Positions 46,166 to 55,865 of a DNA stretch of 64,000 bases are shown piece after piece. The first letter of the stretch is position 1. Each line of letters starts with the position of its first letter. The position numbers were made by a program, and so were the translations under genes. Origin of the DNA: Flavobacterium tistrianum (GTDB taxonomy: Bacteria > Bacteroidota > Bacteroidia > Flavobacteriales > Flavobacteriaceae); contig NZ_QJRH01000068.1 in the NCBI RefSeq assembly GCF_003254545.1, forward strand, positions 282,863-346,862, written 5' to 3'. The notes beneath the pieces are model-generated. The model saw nothing but the letters and a program-made list of their open reading frames with translations. It ran no database searches and was not told the DNA's origin.

Positions 46166-46432
46166 TTTTTATTGCTTTTACATTTGTCATTCAATGAACT
46201 GATTTTATTAGATTGTGAGGTATTTCTCAAATAATAGACTAACAAATTTAGAATGCTTTTGGGCTTAAAACTTATACAATTCCCTTTAAGGATTATAACA
46301 TTTAAACCATAAGTTAATTGACAATCAATACTTTAATTGTAATTATATAATTACTACTTTTAATCCTATAACATAAAAAAGCCTTTTAAAAAATAACTTT
46401 GAAATAGAGTTTTAATTCAAAAAAAGGACGAT

Positions 46433-46912
46433 ATGGTTTACATCATTATACAGCTAATTTTAGTTTCTATTGGGGCTACATCGACTATGACTTGGTTTAG
46501 TTACGCGATGTCGAAAAACTTTAGAGAATTGTATAAAGAACCCGTTTTATTGAGTTTTGCTCTTAGAAAAACAAACATTAGCCTTTCCGAAAAATCTCAG
46601 AAAACATGGGGATGGCTGATACATTACATTATTGGTTTTCTATTTGTTATGGGATATCACATAGTATGGGTGAAGAATATTTTGCCAATTTCTCCACTAA
46701 GTGCGCTTATATTAGGCGTTATCAGTGGTGTAATTGGCATACTCAGCTGGATTATCATATTTAAAATGACCGATCATCAACCCCCAATTGATTTTAAAGG
46801 TTATTATATTCAGCTGTTCTTTGCCCATATTATTTTTGCGGTTACAGCAACGGCGCTTTACTCTATTACATTAACCATTTTAATACTTCTGAAAGCTTAT
46901 GTCACTGTCTAA
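46433..46912 (+). CDS. Small integral membrane protein upstream of ligD
   Basis: The 159-residue protein has four predicted transmembrane helices (about 1-25, 60-80, 88-110, 122-155) and no obvious catalytic motif. An AGGA-containing context precedes the ATG. Its last 14 bases overlap the start of ligD, so the two are translationally coupled. The function is unknown; the operon position suggests that it is expressed together with the end-joining ligase rather than taking part in repair. I could not place it in a named family. Confidence 0.75.
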   Translation: MVYIIIQLILVSIGATSTMTWFSYAMSKNFRELYKEPVLLSFALRKTNISLSEKSQKTWGWLIHYIIGFLFVMGYHIVWVKNILPISPLSALILGVISGVIGILSWIIIFKMTDHQPPIDFKGYYIQLFFAHIIFAVTATALYSITLTILILLKAYVTV

Positions 46913-49460
46913 ATACAATCAGAAAAGAGATTTTAAACAAACCCGAGAGCCAAAAGGAAAAGTTGAAAAATCGGCTAACGAATTGATTTTTGTCGTGCAG
47001 AAACATGCCGCGTCGCATCTCCATTATGATTTTAGGTTAGAAATGGATGGAGTTTTAAAAAGCTGGGCAGTGCCAAAAGGTCCGTCAATGGATCCTGAAG
47101 TAAAACGTCTCGCCATGATGGTTGAAGATCATCCGTACAGTTATAAAGATTTTGAAGGTACTATTCCAGAAGGAAATTATGGTGCTGGAAATGTAATTGT
47201 ATGGGATAACGGAACCTATACTTCGGATGAAAAAACCGCTTCTGATGAAAAACAATTATTAAGCGATCTAGCAAAAGGTCGTTTGAGTTTTGTTTTAAAA
47301 GGAAAAAAACTAAAAGGCGAATTTTCGCTGGTTAAACTTCATGGCAAACAGGAAAATGCTTGGCTTTTAATCAAGAAAAATGATAAATATGCTTCGACTG
47401 AAGATATTTTAGAAAAAAACAAATCGGTTATTTCTAAAAGAAGTTTGGAACAGCTTATTGAAAAATCTGAAAAATTGGCTTCAAAAACTGAAGAAAAAAC
47501 AGCTGAGAAAAAAACCGTAAAAAAAAAGTCCAATCCAAAAGTTGAGATAGCTGAATTTATAAAACCAATGCTTGCCAGTGTTCGAGAAAAGCCTTTTGAT
47601 GATGAGGAATGGATTTTCGAAAATAAATACGACGGCTATAGAACTATTGCGGTTATTAATGCACAGCAGGTAGATTTGTTTAGCAGAAACGAAATTTCTT
47701 TTAATGCTAATTTCAGACCCATTGCCGACGAATTAAAACAAATAGATCACACCGTAGTTTTGGACGGCGAAATTGTCGTAGAAAATGATTCTGGCAGAGC
47801 CGATTTCCAATTGCTTCAAAATTACATGAAAACGGGAATAGGGAATCTCAAATATTACGTTTTTGATTTATTGAATCTAGACGGAAATCTGATTACCGAA
47901 TTATCGCTTTTGGAACGAAAAGAACTCCTGAAAATTCTCTTTAATAAATATCCTTTTTCGAATGTTTTTTATTCTGAACATACAGTTGGAGATGGAATTA
48001 AACAATTTGAAAAAGCGGTTAGAAATAAAACCGAAGGCATAATTGCCAAAAAAGCCGACAGCACTTACACCATCAATCGAAGAAGTACAAACTGGCTCAA
48101 AATAAAAACTGCTAACGAAGAAGAAGCTATTATTATCGGAATTACAGAACCTAAAAATTCAAGGAAATATTTTGGTGCTATTCTTCTCGGTCAATATGAT
48201 GGCAAAAAACTGCAATATATTGGCAAATGCGGAACAGGTTTTACAGAAACCGTTTTGAAAGATCTTTATACTCAATTAGAACCTTATTTCATTGACAAAT
48301 CTCTGCTTGACGAAAAAATTCCGATACGAGATAAAATTCAATGGGTAAAACCAAAAGTCGTTTGTCAGGTAAAATTTTCGGAATGGACGCAAGATCAGTA
48401 TCTGCGACATCCTGTTTATCTCGGAACAAGAGTAGACAAAAAAGCAGAAGAAGTTTTTTTATCCTTCACAAAAGACTATTCAACTCAACTAAATTCAGAT
48501 GAAATGACAATTACTCCAGAAAATAAAAAGGAAAAAACAGAGAACGATTACGATTTAAAAGTCGGTAAAACGGTATTGCATCTTACCAATCAAAACAAGG
48601 TATATTTTCCTAAAGACGGCATCACGAAAGGCGATATTATTCATTATTATGATGAAGTTTCAGAACTCATTCTTCCGTATTTAAAAGACCGTCCAGAATC
48701 AATGAATCGTTTTCCGAACGGAATTGATTCTCCAAGTTTTTATCAAAAAGATGTTGATGTCGATAAAATTCCGAAGTGGCTTAAAACCAAAAAAGTTTTC
48801 TCAGAATCCAACAATGCCGATATTGATTATCTTATTTGTAATGATAAGGAAACGTTGCTTTATATGGCAAATTTAGGCTGTATCGAAATGAATCCGTGGA
48901 ATTCGACCATCAAGCATATTCAGAATCCAGATTGGCTCGTAATTGATTTAGATCCTGCAAAAGACGATTTTAAACAAGTCGTTCAGACTGCTTTGGTCGT
49001 AAAAGAAGTTTTAGACGAACTGGAAACGGAATGTTTGTGCAAAACTTCTGGAGCTTCTGGACTACATATTTATATTCCGCTTGGCGCTAAATATGATTAT
49101 GATTCCATTAAAATTCTTGGAGAATTGATTGCGAAAGAAGTGCAATCCAGACTTCCTGAAATTACAACGGTTGATAGAAGCATTAAAAAAAGAAACAATA
49201 AATTATATATCGATTTTTTGCAAAACAGACGCGGGCAAACTTTGGCGGCTCCGTATTCTGTTCGTCCAAAACCTGGCGCAACAGTTTCTACACCTTTGGA
49301 ATGGAGCGAAGTGAATGAAAAACTGCATCCGTCGCAATTTACCATCAAAAATGTATTAAGCCGTTTTGAGAAAAAAGGAGATTTATGGAAACCCGTTTTA
49401 TCTAAAGGCGCAAATATTAAGAAGATTATCCACAAACTGGAAAATAGCCAAAACAGTTAA
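46899..49460 (+). CDS. ligD: ATP-dependent DNA ligase LigD (phosphoesterase-ligase-polymerase)
   Basis: The 853-residue enzyme has the domain order phosphoesterase, ligase, polymerase. The 3'-phosphoesterase (about 1-160) shows [16 protein letters not shown] and SWAVPKGPS. The ligase (about 218-520) has the nucleotidyl Lys243 in KYDGYR, EGIIAKK and WLKIK. The polymerase/primase (about 555-850) shows the metal pair in [10 protein letters not shown]. It repairs double-strand breaks by non-homologous end joining together with Ku, encoded convergently right after it. A charged linker (about 185-215, Lys/Glu-rich) separates the first two domains. Confidence 0.96.
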   Translation: MSLSKYNQKRDFKQTREPKGKVEKSANELIFVVQKHAASHLHYDFRLEMDGVLKSWAVPKGPSMDPEVKRLAMMVEDHPYSYKDFEGTIPEGNYGAGNVIVWDNGTYTSDEKTASDEKQLLSDLAKGRLSFVLKGKKLKGEFSLVKLHGKQENAWLLIKKNDKYASTEDILEKNKSVISKRSLEQLIEKSEKLASKTEEKTAEKKTVKKKSNPKVEIAEFIKPMLASVREKPFDDEEWIFENKYDGYRTIAVINAQQVDLFSRNEISFNANFRPIADELKQIDHTVVLDGEIVVENDSGRADFQLLQNYMKTGIGNLKYYVFDLLNLDGNLITELSLLERKELLKILFNKYPFSNVFYSEHTVGDGIKQFEKAVRNKTEGIIAKKADSTYTINRRSTNWLKIKTANEEEAIIIGITEPKNSRKYFGAILLGQYDGKKLQYIGKCGTGFTETVLKDLYTQLEPYFIDKSLLDEKIPIRDKIQWVKPKVVCQVKFSEWTQDQYLRHPVYLGTRVDKKAEEVFLSFTKDYSTQLNSDEMTITPENKKEKTENDYDLKVGKTVLHLTNQNKVYFPKDGITKGDIIHYYDEVSELILPYLKDRPESMNRFPNGIDSPSFYQKDVDVDKIPKWLKTKKVFSESNNADIDYLICNDKETLLYMANLGCIEMNPWNSTIKHIQNPDWLVIDLDPAKDDFKQVVQTALVVKEVLDELETECLCKTSGASGLHIYIPLGAKYDYDSIKILGELIAKEVQSRLPEITTVDRSIKKRNNKLYIDFLQNRRGQTLAAPYSVRPKPGATVSTPLEWSEVNEKLHPSQFTIKNVLSRFEKKGDLWKPVLSKGANIKKIIHKLENSQNS

Positions 49461-50236
49461 GACGATTTTTTCTTTTTGGTTTCCAAACTCGCTTTCAGCA
49501 TTTCCATTAAATCGTCGCTTTGTTTGTGTACGACTTTTAATTTTGGAGCTGCTTTTTGCGGTTTTCCTTTGGCTTTCTTTTTAATGATGTCTAAAAGCTT
49601 GGCTGTATATTCATCTTTAAAACCAGAAATATCAAATTTCTCCGTCAGCTGATCAATTAGTTTTTCGGCCATATCCATTTCTTTTGTTGATTTTTTGGAC
49701 ATTGGCGGAAGCTTTAATTCAGCTGTACTTCTAATTTCCTGTTCAAAACGAATTCTATTTAAAACAATGACATTTTTATAAGGTTTTAAAATTGCGAGAC
49801 TTTCTTTGTTTCGCAATACAAATCTGGTAACACCCACTTTTCCTGAAGCTTCAAGCGCATCGCGAAGTAATCCGTAAGCATTCATTGCTCCTTTGTCTGG
49901 CTCGAGATAATACGGCTGTTCGTAATAAATGCTTTGAATTTCTTTTTCGAAAGCAAAACTTTCAATATCGATTGTTTTGGTTTTAATGGCATCTGCTGCT
50001 TCAAAATCGGAATCTTCCAGAATAATATATTTGCCTTCCAGATTATATCCTTTTACAATATTGGCAAAATCAACTTCTTTTCCCGTATTTTCATTGACGC
50101 GTTTAAACTTTATGTTGGCATGGTCTTTTGCGTCGAGCATGTCCATATCCAAACTGCTTTCCTGCACCGCCGAAAACATTTTTATTGGAATATTAATTAA
50201 TCCAAAACTTACCGAACCTGTCCAAATTGATCTCAT
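49457..50236 (-). CDS. ku: Ku protein for non-homologous end joining
   Basis: I choose the ATG at 50236 ([20 protein letters not shown]), the standard start of bacterial Ku; an ORF extension to 50260 adds nine unrelated residues. The 259-residue protein follows the Ku core pattern: [48 protein letters not shown], and a Lys-rich C-terminus that helps bind DNA and LigD. It forms a ring around broken DNA ends and recruits LigD. The gene converges with ligD and the two stop codons share the bases TTAA. Confidence 0.96.
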   Translation of the reverse strand: MRSIWTGSVSFGLINIPIKMFSAVQESSLDMDMLDAKDHANIKFKRVNENTGKEVDFANIVKGYNLEGKYIILEDSDFEAADAIKTKTIDIESFAFEKEIQSIYYEQPYYLEPDKGAMNAYGLLRDALEASGKVGVTRFVLRNKESLAILKPYKNVIVLNRIRFEQEIRSTAELKLPPMSKKSTKEMDMAEKLIDQLTEKFDISGFKDEYTAKLLDIIKKKAKGKPQKAAPKLKVVHKQSDDLMEMLKASLETKKKKSS

Positions 50237-50327
50237 GGCTTTTGTTTTAAAATTGAACATTAAATTTAGTTCAACAAAAAAACGTAAGCCTTACAAAATC
50301 AACAGATTGTTTTATATAATTATTAAT

Positions 50328-50397
50328 GTTTGTGGTTTGTGGTTTGTGGTTTGTGGTTTGTGGTTTGTGGTTTGTGGTTTGTGGTTTGTGGTTTGTG
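50328..50397. repeat. Tandem array of ten 7-bp units (GTTTGTG)
   Basis: Ten uninterrupted copies of GTTTGTG cover exactly 70 bases between ku and the metQ terminator region. The perfect array is likely to change length by slipped-strand replication. It lies about 90 bases upstream of the ku start codon, where it could alter promoter spacing on the minus strand. Confidence 0.95.
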
Positions 50398-50409
50398 CAA
50401 CCGCGTATT

Positions 50410-50429
50410 CCCGTGGTTGAAACCACGGG
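50410..50429. repeat. Palindrome CCCGTGGTTgaAACCACGGG
   Basis: Single copy of the hairpin also found twice near 43.8 kb, including the flanking GGTTATGTTTGA. It is a dispersed palindromic repeat. Confidence 0.8.
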
Positions 50430-50470
50430 TTATGTTTGAATAAATATACACATAGGGCAAAAAAATATGG

Positions 50471-50527
50471 GTTATGAATTATAAGTTAGGCAACACTCCT
50501 AACTCATAACTCATAACTCATAACTTT
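50471..50527. repeat. Hairpin and three direct AACTCAT repeats downstream of metQ
   Basis: AGTTAGG (50484-50490) pairs with CCTAACT (50498-50504); outer GTTATGA also pairs with TCATAAC. Three copies of the 7-mer AACTCAT follow. The structure may terminate the metNIQ transcript. Confidence 0.55.
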
Positions 50528-50548
50528 TAACTCTTTAACTTAAAAAAA

Positions 50549-51361
50549 TTACCAGCCTTTTACTGCTCCGCCTTTAAATTCCTGCTCGGCTGCTTTTTCT
50601 ACTTCTGGAGATTGAAAAGCTTGTAAAAACTGTTTTACTTTTTCTTCGTTTTTATTGTCTTCACGGCTTACTACCAAATTCACATAAGGCGAATCTTTAT
50701 CTTCAACAAACAAAGCGTCACGAGAAGGAACCAATCCAGCTGCAGATGCAAAAGTATTGTTGATAATCGCGATAGAAACATTTTGGTCATCTAAAGCTCT
50801 TGGCAATTGAGGAGCTTCTAATTCTAAAATTTTTAAGTTTTTAGGATTGCTTACAATGTCTGTTACTTTTGGCAATAAACCAACGCCATCTTTCAACTTC
50901 AATAATCCGTTTTTCTGTAAAAGCAATAAAGAACGTCCGCCATTTGTTGGATCATTTGGAATAATAATCGTGCTTTCGTTTTTCAATTCAGAAAGGCTTT
51001 TTATTTTTTTAGAATAACCAGCAATTGGGTATACAAACGTATTTCCAATAATAGCCAATTTGTATCCTCTTTGTTTCGATTGCTCGTCTAAATATGGTTT
51101 GTGCTGAAAAGCATTTGCATCGATATCTCCTTGACTTAAAGCTTCATTTGGAATTACATAATCGTTGAAAGAAACCAATTCTACTTCCAATCCGAATTTT
51201 TCTTTTGCTACTTTTTTAGCCGCTTCCGCTACTTTTAATTCTGGACCAGAAGCCACTCCCACTTTAATAAAATGAGGATCATTGTTTTTACTTTTTCCGC
51301 AATTTGATAAAACAAGCGCCAAAGCCAAAACCCCAGCTATTCTTAAAATATTTCTTTTCAT
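50549..51361 (-). CDS. metQ: Methionine ABC transporter substrate-binding lipoprotein
   Basis: The 270-residue protein has a lipoprotein signal (VLALALVLSNC) and the NlpA/MetQ pattern: IKVGVASGPELKVAEAAKKV, VELVSFNDYVIPNEALSQGD, DANAFQHKPYLDEQ, IPNDPTNGGRSLLLLQKNGL. It captures methionine (L- or D-form) or short Met peptides outside the inner membrane and delivers it to MetNI. It is the last gene of metN-metI-metQ on the minus strand, 45 bases after metI. Confidence 0.95.
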   Translation of the reverse strand: MKRNILRIAGVLALALVLSNCGKSKNNDPHFIKVGVASGPELKVAEAAKKVAKEKFGLEVELVSFNDYVIPNEALSQGDIDANAFQHKPYLDEQSKQRGYKLAIIGNTFVYPIAGYSKKIKSLSELKNESTIIIPNDPTNGGRSLLLLQKNGLLKLKDGVGLLPKVTDIVSNPKNLKILELEAPQLPRALDDQNVSIAIINNTFASAAGLVPSRDALFVEDKDSPYVNLVVSREDNKNEEKVKQFLQAFQSPEVEKAAEQEFKGGAVKGW

Positions 51362-51406
51362 GATAATTGTATATTTTTTAATTTTTAATTCTAAATTTTT
51401 AATTGA

Positions 51407-52060
51407 TTATCGGTGATCAAATCGTTTTGATAATTTGTCTCCCGCAAACTGAATCACGAATACCAAAATGACCAATAAAGCCAAAACCGAGTTCATTGTC
51501 AGGGCATCATAACCAATATATCCGTACTGATAACCTACTTGCCCAAGTCCGCCAGCTCCGACAGCTCCGCCCATTGCAGAATATCCAACAAGGGTAATTA
51601 AGGTAATTGAAGCTGCGTTGATTAAAGAAGGTAAAGCTTCTGGCAGTAATACTTTGTACACAATTTGCAAAGGCGTTGCGCCCAATGCTCTCGCCGCTTC
51701 GATTAATCCAGATGGAAGGCTTAGTAAACTGTTTTCTACCAATCGGGCAATAAATGGCGCTGCACCAATGCTCAATGGAACCAAAGCCGCACTCACACCA
51801 ATTGAAGTTCCAACAATGGCGCGTGTAAACGGAATCATCCAAACAATCAGAATAATAAATGGAATAGAACGAAAAACGTTCACCACAACCGATAATGTTC
51901 TATTTAAAACAGGCTGTTCTAGAATTTGATTTTTACGGGTTAAGAACAGTAAAATTCCTGTTGGAAGTCCTAATAAAAAACCAAAAAAGCCCGATACAAA
52001 AGTCATAACAATGGTTTCCCATGTTCCTTTTAACAATAAATCTATAAGAGAATCAGACAT
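51407..52060 (-). CDS. metI: Methionine ABC transporter permease
   Basis: The 217-residue protein has five transmembrane helices and the ABC-permease EAA loop ([22 protein letters not shown]), which docks onto MetN. It starts inside the last bases of metN (8-base overlap), so translation is coupled. Other family marks are [19 protein letters not shown] and [13 protein letters not shown]. Confidence 0.95.
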   Translation of the reverse strand: MSDSLIDLLLKGTWETIVMTFVSGFFGFLLGLPTGILLFLTRKNQILEQPVLNRTLSVVVNVFRSIPFIILIVWMIPFTRAIVGTSIGVSAALVPLSIGAAPFIARLVENSLLSLPSGLIEAARALGATPLQIVYKVLLPEALPSLINAASITLITLVGYSAMGGAVGAGGLGQVGYQYGYIGYDALTMNSVLALLVILVFVIQFAGDKLSKRFDHR

Positions 52061-53084
52061 AACCTAAAATTTCTGTTTTAATGTGTTTTGAATTAAAATA
52101 TTGAATTGCCGCATCGTAATTTTCGCGTTTCCCTGAAAGTTCAATCAGCATCACGCCAAAATTAACTTCGCCCGCCTGATCCATTTGTGCGCTGACGATT
52201 TTAAAATCGGTATCAAAAAGCCTTGAAACTTCTGAGATAACAGGCTCGTTAACCGATTTTCCTGTCATTTCCAGCTTCAATAACGGATTCAAATTCCCGT
52301 CATCTTGTTTTTGCAATTTCTCCTGATAAACAGACGGAATTTCGATATGAAGTGAAGAAGAAATAAACTCTTTTGTCAGTTCATGTTTCGGATCTGCAAA
52401 GATTTCGCCCACACTTCCCTGCTCTATCAATTTTCCGTGACTGATTACCGCAACTTCATCACAAATAGATTTTACCACTTCCATTTGGTGCGTAATCAGC
52501 AAAACAGTAATGTTTAAGCGTTTGTTGATGTCTTTCAATAAATTTAAAATTGATCTTGTTGTTGCAGGATCAAGTGCGCTTGTTGCTTCATCAGACAAAA
52601 GCACTTTCGGATTATTGGCTAAAGTTCTTGCAATGGCAACTCTTTGTTTTTGTCCACCAGAAAGACTTGCAGGATAATCGTTTGCTTTTTCTGCCAAACC
52701 AACCAATTGCAATAATTCTAAAACACGCGTTTTGATTTCGCTTTTTGAAGTTCCAGTCAATTCTAACGGAAAAGCCACATTATCAAAAACTGTTCTCGAA
52801 GAAAGCAAGTTAAAATGCTGAAAAATCATTCCAATTTGTCTTCTCTCAATCGCCAATTCAGCGTTTGATAATTGCATTAAAGATTTGCCATCAACGATAA
52901 TTTCGCCAGAAGTTGGTCTTTCTAACAAATTCACACAGCGAATTAAAGTACTTTTTCCTGCTCCGGAAGTTCCAATTACACCAAAAATTTTTCCCTCGGG
53001 AACCTTTAAAGAGACATCAGATAGAGCAGCAACAATTCTGTCTTTCTGATGAAAAGTTTTGGTTACATTTTTTAATTCAATCAT
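52053..53084 (-). CDS. metN: Methionine ABC transporter ATP-binding protein
   Basis: The 343-residue ATPase shows Walker [10 protein letters not shown], the signature LSGGQKQR, Walker B VLLSDEAT and the switch His in LLITHQME. Residues about 265-343 form the NIL domain ([19 protein letters not shown]), which binds methionine and inhibits transport when the pool is full. It is the first gene of the operon. The 5' leader carries a Met/Cys-coding micropeptide and an intrinsic terminator 19 bases before the ATG, so expression is probably set by attenuation rather than by an S-box. Confidence 0.96.
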   Translation of the reverse strand: MIELKNVTKTFHQKDRIVAALSDVSLKVPEGKIFGVIGTSGAGKSTLIRCVNLLERPTSGEIIVDGKSLMQLSNAELAIERRQIGMIFQHFNLLSSRTVFDNVAFPLELTGTSKSEIKTRVLELLQLVGLAEKANDYPASLSGGQKQRVAIARTLANNPKVLLSDEATSALDPATTRSILNLLKDINKRLNITVLLITHQMEVVKSICDEVAVISHGKLIEQGSVGEIFADPKHELTKEFISSSLHIEIPSVYQEKLQKQDDGNLNPLLKLEMTGKSVNEPVISEVSRLFDTDFKIVSAQMDQAGEVNFGVMLIELSGKRENYDAAIQYFNSKHIKTEILGYV

Positions 53085-53102
53085 TCTTTACAGTTTAAAA
53101 AC

Positions 53103-53139
53103 AAAAAAGCCTTCCATTAATTACTTGAAAGGCTTTTTT
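53103..53139 (-). terminator. Intrinsic terminator in the metNIQ leader (attenuator)
   Basis: On the minus strand AAAAAAGCCTT (53139-53129) pairs with AAGGCTTTTTT (53113-53103), ending in a U-run only 19 bases before the metN start. GGCTT at the end of the upstream leader peptide (53170-53166) could pair with AAGCC of the left arm and so form a competing, anti-terminating stem. Confidence 0.8.
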
Positions 53140-53164
53140 GAAATAAATTTTATCATTTTATATA

Positions 53165-53233
53165 TTAAGCCAGATCAATAAATACCATTACAATAGCACA
53201 GCACATCATGCTGTAACGATAATAATTATTCAT
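53165..53233 (-). CDS. Met/Cys-rich leader peptide upstream of metNIQ
   Basis: A 22-residue frame reads MNNYYRYSMMCCAIVMVFID and ends LA-stop. Consecutive ATG ATG TGC TGT codons lie within a small hairpin (ACAGCA-loop-TGCTGT). The longer ATG at 53254 (29 residues, adding MRKDNQK) is also possible, but a -7 box at 53270-53263 would leave it almost without a leader. Shortage of charged Met- or Cys-tRNA would stall the ribosome here and leave the distal GGCTT free to block the terminator. The design is that of classic attenuators; it is inference from sequence. Confidence 0.6.
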   Translation of the reverse strand: MNNYYRYSMMCCAIVMVFIDLA

Positions 53234-53262
53234 TTTCTGGTTATCTTTCCTCATAGCGAGTG

Positions 53263-53270
53263 CAAATTTA
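53263..53270 (-). promoter_or_regulatory. -7 promoter box for the metNIQ leader transcript
   Basis: TAAATTTG on the minus strand (53270-53263) fits TAnnTTTG. No TTG with standard spacing was found. Transcription would begin about 20-25 bases before the 22-residue leader ORF. Confidence 0.45.
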
Positions 53271-53379
53271 AATAGTTATTTCCAATTTTTAGCTATAAAT
53301 CATTAAAACTTTTATTAACCTATCAATATAGTAGGCTATTTTGAAATTCCAACCTTTAAAATCTAAATTCCAATTTTGA

Positions 53380-53453
53380 AAATTCCAAATTCCAAATCTT
53401 ATTTCAATTCAAAAAAAAAATCCAAATTCCAATTAGTTTGGAATTTGGAATTT
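53380..53453. repeat. Inverted repeat of AAATTCCAAATTCCAA type
   Basis: AAATTCCAAATTCCAAAT (53380-53397) and TCCAAATTCCAA (53421-53432) are both complementary to TTTGGAATTTGGAATTT (53437-53453). It forms a hairpin at the end of the minus-strand lipoprotein gene and may act as its terminator. Similar loose AAATTCC copies extend back to 53344. Confidence 0.65.
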
Positions 53454-53475
53454 AATTTTTTGGAATTTAAAAAAC

Positions 53476-54480
53476 CTAGTTGTTTTGTTCTGCAATCGTA
53501 GATTTATTCAGTTTTACAATTCTGATTTTCTTATTCGTATTATCCGACAAGAAAATGCGATCGTCAAGCTGTGCAGTTCCTACAATAGTTCCAAATGCAT
53601 TTTGACCTAAAATATCTGATGCATTTACAACTGCCTTATAATTTTGTCTGATAAACTCTTCTTTTGGATACAATCTTAAATACGAAGTGCTTCCAACATT
53701 TTCTGAGGTCAAAGCCCAATCTTTGCTGAAAGAAACGGCAATTGGTTTTATGTCTACAAATTGCACTTTTTCTGGCTCAATCGGAGTTGTTAATGAATTT
53801 TTAGCGTTCGCTTTGATGTTCGCAATATTATAGAACAAATAACTTTTTGCATCTCTTCCTGCTACCACAAGGTTTCCGCCATAAACATCCATAGAATATA
53901 CTTCTGTGTAGCCATTTAAAGTATTAAGTTTTGCAATAGGTTCTAAATTCCAATTACTCGTTTCGGTAATCTGAGACGTTTCAAATACTTTGATGCTTTT
54001 TTCTTTTTCTTTAACGAATATCAATCCGTCTTTTACTACAACGCCAAAAACGTGTACAAAAGTCTGCCACCATTGTCCGTTTCCAACTGTACTAATTCCT
54101 GCATTGGTAGTTTCATCAAAAACAAATAATCTAGATTCTGTACTTCCAACATAGATACGTCCGTTGTCAACAGCAACCGAAGTCAAGCTTGTCAGCGGAA
54201 TCGTAGTTGTACCTTTTACATATTCTTTAATTGTTTTGATATGCTGTAATGTCAGAGCATTAAAGACTTCTAAAACATTTCCGTTAATAACGTATAGTTT
54301 CTCGTTTGAAACTGCTATTCCTTTCGGATCAAATGCTTCTGCGCTTCCTGGAATATTTTCGGCCGTGATAGAAGCTTCGTCTGTTGGATAATAATAGGTA
54401 TAATCTTTGGTTTCATTGTCGTCTTTGCTGCAATTGGTAAAAAAACAAAGCGCAAATATCAGGGGCAAAATATGTTTCAT
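53476..54480 (-). CDS. Lipoprotein with probable beta-propeller fold
   Basis: The ATG at 54480 gives a lipoprotein signal (MKHILPLIFALCFFTNCSKD) and 334 residues; an upstream ATG at 54504 overlaps the previous gene and spoils the signal. Repeating strands with the pattern 'AVSNEKLYVINGN', 'AVDNGRIYVGSTE', 'VVKDGLIFVKEKE' and 'DVYGGNLVVAGRD' at roughly 45-residue spacing look like propeller blades (NHL/quinoprotein-like). There is no catalytic motif. It lies 14 bases after the metzincin-motif lipoprotein gene and is probably a surface partner of it. Function unknown. Confidence 0.75.
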   Translation of the reverse strand: MKHILPLIFALCFFTNCSKDDNETKDYTYYYPTDEASITAENIPGSAEAFDPKGIAVSNEKLYVINGNVLEVFNALTLQHIKTIKEYVKGTTTIPLTSLTSVAVDNGRIYVGSTESRLFVFDETTNAGISTVGNGQWWQTFVHVFGVVVKDGLIFVKEKEKSIKVFETSQITETSNWNLEPIAKLNTLNGYTEVYSMDVYGGNLVVAGRDAKSYLFYNIANIKANAKNSLTTPIEPEKVQFVDIKPIAVSFSKDWALTSENVGSTSYLRLYPKEEFIRQNYKAVVNASDILGQNAFGTIVGTAQLDDRIFLSDNTNKKIRIVKLNKSTIAEQNN

Positions 54481-54494
54481 TGTTGTTTTATATT

Positions 54495-55712
54495 TTAGTT
54501 CCATTTTCCTTCACCTTTATATTTAACTAAGAATGAATTCTTTGGATCAATTTTAAACACTGGTTTTTTATAAGTTTTACTTAGATATTTTGATTTCTCG
54601 TACGTTTTTAAAACATCTGGATCTGTAAAAGGAAGATCATTTAAATAAATCAAATACTTATAAAATTCCGTCAGCATTTCCTGCTGGCCACCGCCTTCTC
54701 CGCTATTTGCTAAATTACTGCTGTGGCTAAAACCAATATGATGTGAGTATTCATGCGACCAAACCGACATTTCTCCAACCCAATGTCCCGTTACATATCC
54801 CGATTCCCATTGCGACGCTAGATTTCCTCCGCCCCAAGCAGAATCTCCTCCAACCATTGCCATCCAAACGGTTCTTTTATCTAAATAATTCCAGTATATT
54901 TTTTCTATTTCTTCTTTAGAATAATAATCGTAAACTCCATCTACATCATCAGCATTTCCGTGCCAGTTTAAAGCTCCGTTTATTCCCGTTCCAGCTGCTA
55001 CAGCTTGCTCTTGCTTGTATTTATCAAAATTGGTAAATGTGCTGTAATACAATGGGTGGCTCAACGCATAAGAATAATTAATGATCATTGTGATTGCTTC
55101 TTTTGCCAAAGCAGGATTCATAGGAAGAAATTTCCCTAGTTCATTAATATGGTATCCATCATGAAACTGAACTAAATGATTTGATTTTATTTTTTTGAAT
55201 TTTTGAAATAAAGGATCATCCGATTCAACTGAGAACTGAATTGCGCCAGAAGAAAATCCTTCAATTTTATCTATCGTTACTGTACTTCCCGTTTCCAACA
55301 GATAATCGTTTGCTTTTTCGGTCAAAGGAAGTTTATGAAATGAACGATGAAAAGCTGGTATTTTTGAAAAAGTATAAATCACAAACTTTTTATCGTAATT
55401 TGGCAGTTTTGCATAGATTTTCACATTTGTAAGTCCAACTGGAGAATACAACGAAATCTGCACAGAATCTTTTCCTTTCTGGATAACCTGAAGCGGTTCG
55501 TTTACGCGAAACCATCGGTCTACTTTATCGTACATTTTTGAAGGACTTTCGTCATCTTCAAACATTGTCATCGGTTTATTTTCTGCTGGTAAAGTCGTAG
55601 CATCTATAGTTGGCAGATAATTTGGTTTGTACGAATCTCCGTCGTCGCTACAGCCAAAAAGGATACTTGCCAATAGGGCAAATACAAAAAAGTGAGTGCT
55701 TTTTCTCATCAT
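54495..55712 (-). CDS. Lipoprotein with metzincin zinc-protease motif
   Basis: The 405-residue lipoprotein (lipobox ILFGC at residue 21) contains HEYSHHIGFSH at residues 320-330, which fits the full metzincin zinc site HExxHxxGxxH, with Met346 (QQEMLTEF) as a possible Met-turn. The N-terminal 180 residues are a beta-rich region (VQISLYSPVGLTNVKIYAKL) of unknown type. It is probably a cell-surface metalloprotease acting on host or environmental proteins or glycoproteins; I do not recognise a named family. It forms an operon with the propeller-like lipoprotein downstream. MM at the start leaves 55712 or 55709 open as start. Confidence 0.8.
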   Translation of the reverse strand: MMRKSTHFFVFALLASILFGCSDDGDSYKPNYLPTIDATTLPAENKPMTMFEDDESPSKMYDKVDRWFRVNEPLQVIQKGKDSVQISLYSPVGLTNVKIYAKLPNYDKKFVIYTFSKIPAFHRSFHKLPLTEKANDYLLETGSTVTIDKIEGFSSGAIQFSVESDDPLFQKFKKIKSNHLVQFHDGYHINELGKFLPMNPALAKEAITMIINYSYALSHPLYYSTFTNFDKYKQEQAVAAGTGINGALNWHGNADDVDGVYDYYSKEEIEKIYWNYLDKRTVWMAMVGGDSAWGGGNLASQWESGYVTGHWVGEMSVWSHEYSHHIGFSHSSNLANSGEGGGQQEMLTEFYKYLIYLNDLPFTDPDVLKTYEKSKYLSKTYKKPVFKIDPKNSFLVKYKGEGKWN

Positions 55713-55865
55713 TAAGTAAGTAGGTTTGGGGTTAAATATCCGTGCAAAACTATAAACATACTTTGTATATACAAGTAAATTGCAAGAAAAATACGAACCA
55801 AAAGTTTACTGAAAATATTTTTTTAGTAAACTCCCACTATACTTAAAGGTCAGATTTTAAAGTTT

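Noticed and set aside
50328..50397. CRISPR or coding repeat
   Set aside because: Unit is 7 bases with no spacers; a simple tandem repeat.
49934..50420. Plus-strand frames opposite ku and over the heptamer array
   Set aside because: They are antisense to a well-supported gene, are Phe/Ile-rich or repeat-derived, and have no domain.
50549..53084. SAM riboswitch control of metNIQ
   Set aside because: No S-box core is found in the leader; the peptide and terminator explain regulation better.
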